A stretch of 6,341 bases of DNA from assembly GCA_013329295.1 (NCBI GenBank), contig DUKP01000042.1:1-6341 (forward strand). Direction: 5' to 3'. Below are positions 1 through 5,977 of the stretch, one piece after another. Source of the stretch: Candidatus Poseidoniaceae archaeon. Lineage in GTDB: Archaea; Thermoplasmatota; Poseidoniia; Poseidoniales; Poseidoniaceae. Position numbers and translations under genes: made by a program. Positions within the stretch are counted from its first letter, which is position 1. Each line of letters begins with the position of its first letter. Under the pieces are notes generated by a model. The model ran no database searches. It was not told the origin of the DNA and saw only the letters and a list, made by a program, of their open reading frames with translations.

Positions 1-621
1 CCAATAATTCATGAAGATTTAGTTATTGGCGCACATATTGTTGCTGATATGGCAAGAATGGCTCGGCAATTGGATAGAGATGGTTTGGTAAGAGCCGCCA
101 TGGGCTCTATCGCTATGCTTCATCCCGACAGATTAGATGTATTGATTTCAACTAAGCAGAAAGCTTTGCTACCAAGGATGAATGAACAAGACATCTGTGC
201 TGGTAAATTAAATGCAGATCCACCTAGAGGTGCACCAGAAGATTGGCGCGTCTTAGAAGTATTACTTGCTTCGACAAGTATTGTCACAGGAGGTCCAGCT
301 GCAGTAATCCATTGTCATGGCGCATATGCTACCGCTGTGAGTTGTGAAAAGGACCTTGTTTTGATGCAACCTATTGACGAAATCGGCAAGGAACACATTG
401 GAAAGGTAATTATTGTCGACCCTGATGAGGAAAATCCACGTGAATTCCTTCGCCAAGTCGCTGAAGCACTCAATCAAGGTGGCATGCGTTGCGTTGTAAT
501 TCGTGGCAATGGTGCATACGCTGTTGGTGCAGATTTAGATCAAGCATGGGCTAATGCAGCAATGCTTGAGCATAGCATGAAAATTATCATGCTTGCCCGA
601 CAAGCAAATCTGAAAATATAA
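1..621 (+). CDS. Class II aldolase/adducin-family protein (5' end missing)
   Basis: The reading frame is open from the first base, so the gene starts upstream of the window and the ATG at 49 is probably internal. The visible 206 codons read as a class II aldolase/adducin domain. An N-terminal helix contains RQLDRDGLVRAAMGSIA, matching the family's 'GL..g..GNiS' region. PEDWRVLEVLL (about residues 79-89) may carry the catalytic Glu. HCH at residues 104-106 gives two of the usual zinc ligands, and the C-terminal part is VVIRGNGAYAVG plus a helix ending LEHSMKIIMLARQ. Family members are Zn-dependent aldolases, epimerases or dehydratases acting on sugar phosphates, or non-catalytic adducin-like proteins. 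The third zinc ligand, normally His in an 'HG' motif, is Asn170 here, so classical metal chemistry is uncertain. The substrate cannot be assigned. A 55-bp gap separates it from the next co-directional gene. Confidence 0.75.
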   Translation, partial: PIIHEDLVIGAHIVADMARMARQLDRDGLVRAAMGSIAMLHPDRLDVLISTKQKALLPRMNEQDICAGKLNADPPRGAPEDWRVLEVLLASTSIVTGGPAAVIHCHGAYATAVSCEKDLVLMQPIDEIGKEHIGKVIIVDPDEENPREFLRQVAEALNQGGMRCVVIRGNGAYAVGADLDQAWANAAMLEHSMKIIMLARQANLKI

Positions 622-641
622 GTTTGAGTTGATGGCTTAAA

Positions 642-657
642 CACTTATTCATAAGTG
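642..657. promoter_or_regulatory. Inverted repeat upstream of the DUF523-DUF1722 gene
   Basis: CACTTATTCATAAGTG has perfect 7-bp arms around a 2-bp centre. It lies in the 55-bp gap between two plus-strand genes and is centred about 27 bp before the GTG at 677, where an archaeal TATA box would lie for a leaderless transcript. It could be an operator overlapping a TTATTCATAA-type promoter. The 2-nt loop and the absence of a T-tract argue against a terminator. A chance palindrome is possible. Confidence 0.35.
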
Positions 658-676
658 AATCAATTAATGGTTAGTT

Positions 677-1636
677 GTGTCAAGTAATCCGAAGATTGGT
701 GTTTCTGCTTGCTTAGTAGGTCAAAAGGTCCGATACAATGGAGATGCTGCTGAATTCAGGACACTATCAAGAAAATGGTCAGACCATCTTGAATTAGTGC
801 CAGTCTGCCCTGAAGTTGGTATTGGTATGGGCGTGCCTAGACCTACAATTAGATTGGTGAAAAATGATGGCAAACTTTCGCTCATAAACCCAAAGAATGG
901 TGATGACTTTACCGACAAAATGTTAGAATTCTCGGAGATTCAATCCGATCTATTAGCTTCTTCCGGGATTTGCGGATTTGTTTTCAAAAAGGATTCTCCG
1001 AGTTGCGGACTTGATAGGGTCAAAGTATATCGCGGTAGCAACCCTCAGGCTGTAAGAGAAGGGCGGGGATTATTTGCAATGGTATTCACATCACTAAACC
1101 CGCACATTCCTGTAATTGAAGAAGGGCGATTAACAGACCCAAAACAAGCAGAGCATTTTCTGTCTAGAGTCCACTTTTTCCACGAATGGCAGAACATTGG
1201 GAATACCGGCTGGGATGCCAATAAAATCATGCAATTTCATAATGAAAACAAGTTATTCCTATTAAGCCGCGCTCCACAAATGAAGCGGATTCTAGGGCGC
1301 ATGATTGCAACACGTTTTGATGAGGGAGTTCATCCTGAAAATGTCGCATTAGAGTACATGACTGAAGCACAGCAAGCATTGAATGTACTAACCAAAAAAG
1401 GCCGCATTGCACATACTATGGAAAGAGTACTGGGGAGATTCTCGCATCAATTAACCAAATCAGAAAAACAAGAAGTTGTAGAGTTGATTCATGGATTTAG
1501 AAAAGGAATTTTGCCCCGATCAGCGCCGCTTGTCTTATTGAATCATTATTTGCGAAGATATAATTTGAATGATAAGATAATGAGCCGATTCATCAAATCT
1601 GTACCTCTAGAAATGGGACTAATGGCTAGAGTTTAA
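677..1636 (+). CDS. DUF523-DUF1722 fusion protein (TudS/YbgA-like, putative Fe-S desulfurase)
   Basis: This 319-residue protein has two recognisable domains. Residues about 5-148 are DUF523: IGVSACLVGQKVRYNGD, then CPEVGIGMGVPR, then KKDSPSCG. Cys12, Cys44 and Cys110 are the conserved trio which, in the characterised thiouracil desulfurase TudS, binds a [4Fe-4S] cluster that removes sulfur from 2-thiouracil. Residues about 180-315 are DUF1722, the domain of E. coli YbgA, with FHNENKLFLLSRAP, then LGRMIA, then LLNHYL. This two-domain order is common in bacteria and the length is normal. Desulfuration of a thiolated base, free or tRNA-derived, is inferred from the family; the role of DUF1722 is not established. 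The GTG at 677 is the only start after the in-frame stop at 665-667. No Shine-Dalgarno is visible, which fits a leaderless transcript. The stop codon abuts that of the convergent Rieske gene. Confidence 0.85.
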   Translation: MSSNPKIGVSACLVGQKVRYNGDAAEFRTLSRKWSDHLELVPVCPEVGIGMGVPRPTIRLVKNDGKLSLINPKNGDDFTDKMLEFSEIQSDLLASSGICGFVFKKDSPSCGLDRVKVYRGSNPQAVREGRGLFAMVFTSLNPHIPVIEEGRLTDPKQAEHFLSRVHFFHEWQNIGNTGWDANKIMQFHNENKLFLLSRAPQMKRILGRMIATRFDEGVHPENVALEYMTEAQQALNVLTKKGRIAHTMERVLGRFSHQLTKSEKQEVVELIHGFRKGILPRSAPLVLLNHYLRRYNLNDKIMSRFIKSVPLEMGLMARV

Positions 1637-2011
1637 TCAAAAATAGACTTGGATTTGAGAGTCTTGTACTCTTGTATCATAAATAGTGAGATTCTTCTTC
1701 TTGGACATCTTTCCAACCAATTTCCCATAAGGCGGAAATAACGGAAATGGAGACCACTCAACAAGCTCTCCATCATCGATTCTGTGAGTTGTTTGATGTA
1801 ACGGACATCTAATGCACCCATCTTTTACCTTAGCACCCCATGCTAAAGGCCATCGCATATGACGGCAGAGTGCTTCAGTAGCAAAATAGTGATCATCTTG
1901 CATGCCTACAAGTAGTAGTTTCTTATCTACTGTGACCATTTTCTTTTTACCATTTTTAAGTTTCTTTATTGGCAATGCATTACGCCATTTTGCTTCACTA
2001 ATTGCGGGCAT
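1637..2011 (-). CDS. Rieske [2Fe-2S] ferredoxin-like protein
   Basis: This small soluble protein (124 aa) is a single Rieske domain. The two cluster motifs are CRH (Cys49, His51) and, 17 residues later, CPLH (Cys69, His72), giving the two Cys and two His ligands of a [2Fe-2S] centre. No membrane segment or signal peptide is seen, and no oxygenase catalytic domain follows. It therefore resembles the ferredoxin component of dioxygenase or nitrite-reductase-type systems, and would carry electrons in the cytoplasm. The partner is unknown. An ATG at 2026 would add five residues (MEEWL), but the ATG at 2011 has a GGAGG 8 nt upstream, so it is preferred. The 5' end overlaps the end of the SDR gene by 14 bp (29 bp with the longer start), which implies one transcript and coupled translation. 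The stop abuts that of the convergent DUF523-DUF1722 gene. Confidence 0.85.
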   Translation of the reverse strand: MPAISEAKWRNALPIKKLKNGKKKMVTVDKKLLLVGMQDDHYFATEALCRHMRWPLAWGAKVKDGCIRCPLHQTTHRIDDGELVEWSPFPLFPPYGKLVGKMSKKKNLTIYDTRVQDSQIQVYF

Positions 2012-2729
2012 TAGCCATTCCTCCATCCAGATTCAATACTTGTCCAGTCAAATTATCAGGCGCATCAGTCAACAACCAATTGATAACTGTAGCAATTTCT
2101 TCTCGCTCATTTATTCGTTTCATTGGTATCATAGATACAGCTGCATCACGTATCGCATCTGATTTCAATACTGAGGCCCCAAGCCTAGTTTCTGTCAAAC
2201 CTGGGGCGACTGCGTTAACTCGAATTTTACGCTGGGCATAAGTTGCAGCTGCGGCACGCACCATTGCTTCAATACCACCCTTTGCAGCAGCAATCGCTTC
2301 ATGGTTAACCAACCCAAGACTGCCTGCTACACTTGAAGTGAATACTAATCTGCCCCCGCCGGTGCGTAACATCGATTTGCTAATCAAAGATAGAGAAAGA
2401 AAAGCACTGGTCAAATTCGTTCTAATAAGTGATTCAAAATCCTCTAACTTTAATGCATGTGGAGGTTTAAGCAATATAGAACCAATTAGATGAGCTGCTC
2501 CAGCAATGCCTCCGTTTCCCTGTTCCTTTGCTATCTCTATTGCTGAAAGAATATCATCTTCTACCAATCCATCTCCTATCACTACATTAACGCCTGATTC
2601 TTTAAGCCCGTTTACTCTTGATTCATCTCGTGCTAGAACAGTCACATAATGACCTGATTCTGTTAATTGTGTAATCAATTCAAGGGCAATATCACTGCTA
2701 CCGCCTATAATCAAATAGGATTCTGACAT
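1998..2729 (-). CDS. SDR-family (Rossmann) oxidoreductase-like protein, catalytic Tyr replaced
   Basis: This 243-aa protein has the length and order of a classical short-chain dehydrogenase/reductase. The N-terminal nucleotide-binding loop is IIGGSSDIA (residues 7-15). AGAAH (76-80) stands in place of NNAG. Asn105 is in RTNLTSAF, and the catalytic-Ser region is FTSSVAG (Ser132/133). The cofactor-supporting segment is IRVNAVAPGLTETRL, and the C-terminus is TGQVLNLDGG. The usual YxxxK is IAAAK (residues 146-150): the lysine is kept but the catalytic tyrosine is Ile146. It may therefore use another proton donor or act as a nucleotide-binding, non-catalytic protein. The substrate is unknown. The start ATG at 2729 immediately precedes the Rossmann strand. 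A TATA-like box 26 bp upstream suggests a leaderless mRNA. The gene overlaps the Rieske gene downstream, forming a two-gene unit. Confidence 0.87.
   Translation of the reverse strand: MSESYLIIGGSSDIALELITQLTESGHYVTVLARDESRVNGLKESGVNVVIGDGLVEDDILSAIEIAKEQGNGGIAGAAHLIGSILLKPPHALKLEDFESLIRTNLTSAFLSLSLISKSMLRTGGGRLVFTSSVAGSLGLVNHEAIAAAKGGIEAMVRAAAATYAQRKIRVNAVAPGLTETRLGASVLKSDAIRDAAVSMIPMKRINEREEIATVINWLLTDAPDNLTGQVLNLDGGMANARN
2020..2024 (-). promoter_or_regulatory. Shine-Dalgarno GGAGG for the Rieske gene
   Basis: On the minus strand GGAGG lies 8 nt before the ATG at 2011, inside the last codons of the SDR gene. It favours 2011 over the ATG at 2026, which overlaps this motif. The same bases also encode the conserved SDR C-terminal 'DGG', so the match could be partly a by-product of coding. 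Confidence 0.5.
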
Positions 2730-2750
2730 GCATTAGACTAATCAATTGGA

Positions 2751-2760
2751 CTTTTATATC
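2751..2760 (-). promoter_or_regulatory. TATA-like promoter element of the SDR-Rieske unit
   Basis: The minus strand reads CGGATATAAAAG in the 44-bp gap between GMP synthase subunit A and the SDR gene. The TATAAAA core is centred about 26 bp before the SDR ATG. This is the usual TATA-to-transcription-start distance in archaea, so transcription would start at or next to the A of the ATG, giving a leaderless transcript. Read-through from the upstream gene is also possible. Confidence 0.55.
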
Positions 2761-2773
2761 CGTGTTTAATTTA

Positions 2774-3367
2774 CTAGTTTGTATCTCGATTAATACGACA
2801 GATTTCAACAAAATTTTCAAACATTTCTTTGCCAAATTCCGAGTCATTAACTTCGGGATGAAATTGTAACCCAAACCGGTCTCCTGCTTCATTTTCCATG
2901 CCTTGTACTTCGCATGACGGACTACTTGCTGTGATAAAAAATCCTTCTGGAACAATATGAACCTCATCATTGTGAGATTCCCAAACGGTTTGCTGCTCTG
3001 CAGTTCCTTGGAAAATTTTACCGCCGCCATTTTTTAGATTGATTTCCATGGCTCCAAATTCTGGAATTGGAGATTCTCGTGCATCTCCTCCGTAATGACG
3101 AGCCATAAATTGGTGGCCCGCACATATCCCAAGTATAGGAATATTAAGTTCAAGATATGCTCCACAGTTACCTAACTCGCCAGTTAAACCCACTCTTGCA
3201 GCTCCGCCTGAAAGAATTATTCCATCAAGTTCTCTTAGATCTTCAACCGGAGTAGTATTATCGATAATTTGAGTATCTACTTTGAGATAACGTAGCATAC
3301 GCCACTCTCTGTGAGTCCACTGCCCGCCATTATCAACAACATCGATAACCAATGGTTTGTCAGTCAT
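2774..3367 (-). CDS. guaAA: GMP synthase glutaminase subunit A (split archaeal form)
   Basis: This 197-aa protein is a class I glutamine amidotransferase. The nucleophile elbow is GICAGHQ with Cys82. The catalytic His170 and Glu172 lie in LQFHPEV, and SHNDEV (residues 131-136) is typical of the GuaA-type glutaminase. It ends after this domain, without the ATP-pyrophosphatase part found in fused bacterial GuaA. This matches archaeal GMP synthase, where subunit A hydrolyses glutamine and passes ammonia to a separate subunit B that converts XMP to GMP. Subunit B is not in this window. The start ATG at 3367 is preceded by GAGG, and only 9 bp separate it from the upstream membrane-protein gene, so the two are probably co-transcribed. 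Another stand-alone class I amidotransferase (PabA/TrpG-like) is less likely because of the SHNDEV and FHPEV contexts. Confidence 0.88.
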   Translation of the reverse strand: MTDKPLVIDVVDNGGQWTHREWRMLRYLKVDTQIIDNTTPVEDLRELDGIILSGGAARVGLTGELGNCGAYLELNIPILGICAGHQFMARHYGGDARESPIPEFGAMEINLKNGGGKIFQGTAEQQTVWESHNDEVHIVPEGFFITASSPSCEVQGMENEAGDRFGLQFHPEVNDSEFGKEMFENFVEICRINRDTN

Positions 3368-3374
3368 TATTACG

Positions 3375-3378
3375 CCTC
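3375..3378 (-). promoter_or_regulatory. Shine-Dalgarno GAGG overlapping the upstream stop codon
   Basis: The minus-strand GAGG lies 7 nt before the ATG of GMP synthase subunit A and overlaps the TGA (3379-3377) of the membrane-protein gene. It supports the ATG at 3367 and suggests translation coupled to the upstream gene. Confidence 0.5.
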
Positions 3379-3763
3379 ATTCCGCTTGTGATTTACGAGC
3401 ATGCTTGAACGATTGCACGCACAAATATGTGTAAAGAGAACCTGTTACGAATAACATCAAGCTAGAACCTGCAGCATATCCAATGCCATCAGACATCACC
3501 ATGAAGAAGCGCGTCCCACCCAAGGCACAAAGCGCCCCTACAGTTACTGCTACATGCATCCATAATTTTTTCTTCTCGGGTTGCATATTGGTTAGAACTC
3601 CAGGTATAACCATTAATACACCCGCAAATGAGGGAATATAAGATGTAAAAGAGTTTGAATCTGATAAATAAGATACCGCAATACCCCACAAAATCATCAT
3701 TACACCATAACCTATGGTCAAATTTGCCATCGACATTCCCATCGGCTTATACTCGTCTGCCAT
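3377..3763 (-). CDS. Small four-helix membrane protein, function unknown
   Basis: This 128-aa protein has four predicted hydrophobic helices, at about residues 13-33, 42-59, 68-89 and 96-116. The basic segment PEKKKLWMH between helices 2 and 3 and the basic tail KHARKSQ suggest that both termini face the cytoplasm. There is no signal peptide and no catalytic motif, and I do not recognise a named family. GTG at 3769 would add two residues, but ATG at 3763 is preferred: a TTTTAGATA-type element lies about 25 bp upstream, consistent with leaderless initiation. It is the first gene of a minus-strand unit with GMP synthase subunit A 9 bp downstream, and is divergent from Trm1. Co-transcription is the only clue to function; no purine-related role can be read from the protein itself. 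Confidence 0.75.
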   Translation of the reverse strand: MADEYKPMGMSMANLTIGYGVMMILWGIAVSYLSDSNSFTSYIPSFAGVLMVIPGVLTNMQPEKKKLWMHVAVTVGALCALGGTRFFMVMSDGIGYAAGSSLMLFVTGSLYTYLCVQSFKHARKSQAE

Positions 3764-3780
3764 AATCACGGCTCAAACTG

Positions 3781-3794
3781 AATATCTAAAATTG
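3781..3794. promoter_or_regulatory. A/T-rich TATA-like element in the divergent gap between the membrane-protein gene and trm1
   Basis: AATATCTAAAATTG can be read both ways. On the minus strand TTTTAGATATT is centred about 25 bp before the ATG at 3763. On the plus strand ATATCTAAAA would place a transcription start near 3812, about 30 nt before the trm1 ATG at 3844. It is a weak match to the archaeal TATA consensus in either direction, proposed from position only. Confidence 0.3.
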
Positions 3795-3843
3795 CTTTGA
3801 GAGAATTGATGAATGATTGACTACTGGATTAGGATGGTCGCCT

Positions 3844-5187
3844 ATGGATTTCTCAAGTATTCCTGACGGTTGGCCGGGTAATCTTTGGCTTGAAGGTAAA
3901 ACCATTGTTCACCTTCAACCGGAACAAGAAAGGCCTTCGCACATGCCACGAGGGCCAGCCAAAAAAACAGGAGGAGGTTTTCTCAATCCTGCAATGGCTC
4001 CGTCAAGAACAAGGTCTGTACTCTTACTGAAAGATGCTCTTGAACATGATTGGTTAACATCTCAAGATAAACCAATAAGAGCATTTGATGCAATGTGTTC
4101 TACTGGAGTTAGAATTAGAAGATGGCGTAATGAAATACCAAATGAGTTGCAAAATAGGCTTCGAATAACTGGTAATGATCTAAACGATTTTGCGCTTTCT
4201 TGGGCAATTAATTCTCACAATCATAATTTGCCAAAATATACCGAAAATGTTGAGATGAATTTTGATAGATATGGTTCAATGACTCAGCGAGAATCAGTAA
4301 ACGGTATTTTCTTTCAAAAAATGGATGCGAAGTTAGCCATGGCTGATGCATCATATCAATGGATAGATATTGACCCGTTTGGTTCTCCAGTACCATTTAT
4401 TGATTCTGCGATACAAAGTCTTGCGCGAACTGGTGTTCTTGAAGTAACCGCAACCGATACAGCTGCACTAACTGGTTCCTCTTTGAGTTCACAAAAGCGC
4501 CGATATGATTCTCAAGGAATTGTCGATGATTATGCTCATGATGATGCGGTAAGAGTATTGCTTGGATTAATTGCTAAAGTTGCAGCAATGCATGATAGAG
4601 TAATAAAGCCGATTTTATCTCTATTTGACGGTCATCACGTTCGAGTCAGCGTATTAGTGAAGACCTCAAAGGAAGGAGCTTCTGATTTTCAAAATAATAT
4701 TGGCTATCGACTTCGATGTCAAGATTTACCATACAAATTCATCAAATATCCTGATTCTAAACAAATAAAAAATTCCAGTGGCCCTTTGTGGACAGGTCCA
4801 CTAATGGATAGGGACATTGCTGGTAGAATGACGGTGGAAAACGCCATTCAGACTTGCTTACCAAGTGAAAAAGAGTTAGAAAAATTAACCGATGGTGACC
4901 TTGAGTGGATTGAAAAAGATGTCGAATATGCAACTCGTGAAATGGTAAGAAGTGTCAAACATATTGCTGATGCTGCCGATTTACTCAGTCGCGAGCATCT
5001 TTTACTAAGTTTGAATGCAATGCCTCGATTAGCAGGTACAAAGGGTGCACCGAAAATGGATGATGTTGTAAATGATCTAATCGCTTTAGGCCATAGTGCG
5101 GCAAGATATCCTGATATGGATCCAATGTTTATTACCGATGCTGAATTCGAAACCGTACTTTCTGTAGTAAGAAAATATCATCAGTGA
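3844..5187 (+). CDS. trm1: tRNA (guanine26-N2)-dimethyltransferase Trm1
   Basis: Trm1 uses S-adenosylmethionine to mono- and dimethylate N2 of G26 at the tRNA D-stem/anticodon-stem junction. In this 447-aa protein GFLNPAM followed by SRTRSV (about residues 45-58) matches the family's N-terminal 'FYNPxM..nR' signature. AFDAMCSTGVRIRRW (about 80-94) is the SAM-binding motif I, and TGNDLNDFA (about 109-117) holds the acidic motif II. DIDPFGSPVPF (about 175-185) is the catalytic motif, diagnostic for Trm1. The C-terminal domain contains GPLWTGPL. It is somewhat longer than typical archaeal Trm1 proteins of about 380 residues. The first possible start is TTG at 3817, directly after an in-frame TGA. 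ATG at 3844 is preferred because an AGGA lies 9 nt upstream and little conserved sequence precedes it. The stop codon abuts that of the convergent PAC2 gene. Confidence 0.92.
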   Translation: MDFSSIPDGWPGNLWLEGKTIVHLQPEQERPSHMPRGPAKKTGGGFLNPAMAPSRTRSVLLLKDALEHDWLTSQDKPIRAFDAMCSTGVRIRRWRNEIPNELQNRLRITGNDLNDFALSWAINSHNHNLPKYTENVEMNFDRYGSMTQRESVNGIFFQKMDAKLAMADASYQWIDIDPFGSPVPFIDSAIQSLARTGVLEVTATDTAALTGSSLSSQKRRYDSQGIVDDYAHDDAVRVLLGLIAKVAAMHDRVIKPILSLFDGHHVRVSVLVKTSKEGASDFQNNIGYRLRCQDLPYKFIKYPDSKQIKNSSGPLWTGPLMDRDIAGRMTVENAIQTCLPSEKELEKLTDGDLEWIEKDVEYATREMVRSVKHIADAADLLSREHLLLSLNAMPRLAGTKGAPKMDDVVNDLIALGHSAARYPDMDPMFITDAEFETVLSVVRKYHQ

Positions 5188-5946
5188 TCAACCGAATGAT
5201 GGGTCATTAAAATCGTCCCTTTCATCTGGCGCTGGCAACATTGTCATTGATTTCTCAAAGACTTCTTTTACACTGTTTTCAATCTCTCGAGCATTTTCAA
5301 GTAACTCAGTAAGCGGAATTTCAAGACCGGTTAAATCACAAACAGCTTCAATTGCTAATGCTGCTGCACGGGCATCAGGGTACATCGGACTTGCTTCTGC
5401 TAATAGGGCAGTAACATCGATACCCAACCTATCGCCTTCACCTAACAAAAATCCAGTTATGCCAGCAACTATACCTTGCTGAATTGGTTCAATACCGGCA
5501 TTTTTCAATTCTTTACGGGCTTTTTCTGATGAGCCCACTCCGTATAGTTCTCCCTGGTTCAGTTGTTTATCTGGTGAAACTATTCCATCAATAATAATCA
5601 ATTTATCAAAACCGCCTTTAGTATACCACTCTAAAACCGTTGATGCAAACATGATATCTTGTTTGTCTTGGAACTTTATTTCCGAAGTAAATACACCGAC
5701 TCCAGGCCCCTGATATACGCGTACAGGATGCTTTGGAACTTCATCTTGAATAAGTGCGACCGCAGGGAAATTAGCGTTCAAAACCGTACCTAACTGATTG
5801 AGATTAAGTGTTCTAATGATGTGTGATGCTGCGATTACCCCTACCATGCCTGCTGTGGTAAAACCTGCTATTGCGATGCCACCTGTAGTTGGGTCGGCAC
5901 CACTTTTGAGAACTAGAGCGAAACCTTTGAACTCATGGTCAGTCAT
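5188..5946 (-). CDS. PAC2-family protein (archaeal proteasome assembly chaperone-like)
   Basis: This 252-aa protein has the PAC2 fold signature of archaeal proteasome-assembly-chaperone homologues (PbaA/PbaB-like). The N-terminal glycine-rich GGIAIAGFTTAGMVGVIAA (about 22-40) corresponds to the family's 'pG.GlvG..aa'. A central KLIIIDGI strand follows. The C-terminal block includes GIVAGITGFLLGEGDRLGI (about 158-176), then LLAEASPMYPDARAAALAIEAV and a helix LTELLENAREIE. Relatives help assemble 20S proteasomes or bind them; a direct proteasome role here is inference. The C-terminus ends NDPSFG and lacks the HbYX docking tail of proteasome activators. ATG at 5946 is preferred over in-frame TTG codons at 5955 and 5967, because the domain begins just after it and a palindrome overlaps the TTG at 5967. 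The stop abuts that of trm1. Confidence 0.85.
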   Translation of the reverse strand: MTDHEFKGFALVLKSGADPTTGGIAIAGFTTAGMVGVIAASHIIRTLNLNQLGTVLNANFPAVALIQDEVPKHPVRVYQGPGVGVFTSEIKFQDKQDIMFASTVLEWYTKGGFDKLIIIDGIVSPDKQLNQGELYGVGSSEKARKELKNAGIEPIQQGIVAGITGFLLGEGDRLGIDVTALLAEASPMYPDARAAALAIEAVCDLTGLEIPLTELLENAREIENSVKEVFEKSMTMLPAPDERDDFNDPSFG

Positions 5947-5965
5947 GCCAATCAATACCTGCGTC

Positions 5966-5977
5966 AAGGAATTCCTT
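5966..5977. promoter_or_regulatory. 12-bp perfect palindrome upstream of the PAC2 gene
   Basis: AAGGAATTCCTT is a perfect palindrome centred about 26 bp before the ATG at 5946, where a TATA box would be expected for a leaderless mRNA. It may be an operator, but a 12-bp palindrome is expected about once or twice by chance in a window of this size. The rest of the gap up to 6072 holds only an A/T-rich stretch (about 6031-6046) that could serve the divergent gene. Confidence 0.25.

Noticed and set aside
642..657. Inverted repeat as a transcription terminator of the aldolase gene
   Set aside because: The 2-nt loop is too tight for a stable hairpin and no T-tract follows.
1902..2162. Plus-strand open frame of 86 codons over the Rieske/SDR region
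   Set aside because: It lies opposite two well-supported genes, is rich in Ser/Phe/Ile as expected of an antisense shadow, and shows no family motif.
2698..3030. Minus-strand open frame of 110 codons overlapping GMP synthase subunit A
   Set aside because: It is in another frame of a gene with clear catalytic motifs and would cover the SDR promoter; its composition is unlike a real protein.
3817..3843. TTG start adding nine residues to Trm1
   Set aside because: TTG directly follows an in-frame stop and the added MTTGLGWSP has no conserved content; the ATG at 3844 has an AGGA upstream. It is not excluded.
5947..5967. TTG start adding seven residues to the PAC2 protein
   Set aside because: It is a rarer start codon and overlaps the palindrome; the PAC2 domain begins after the ATG at 5946.
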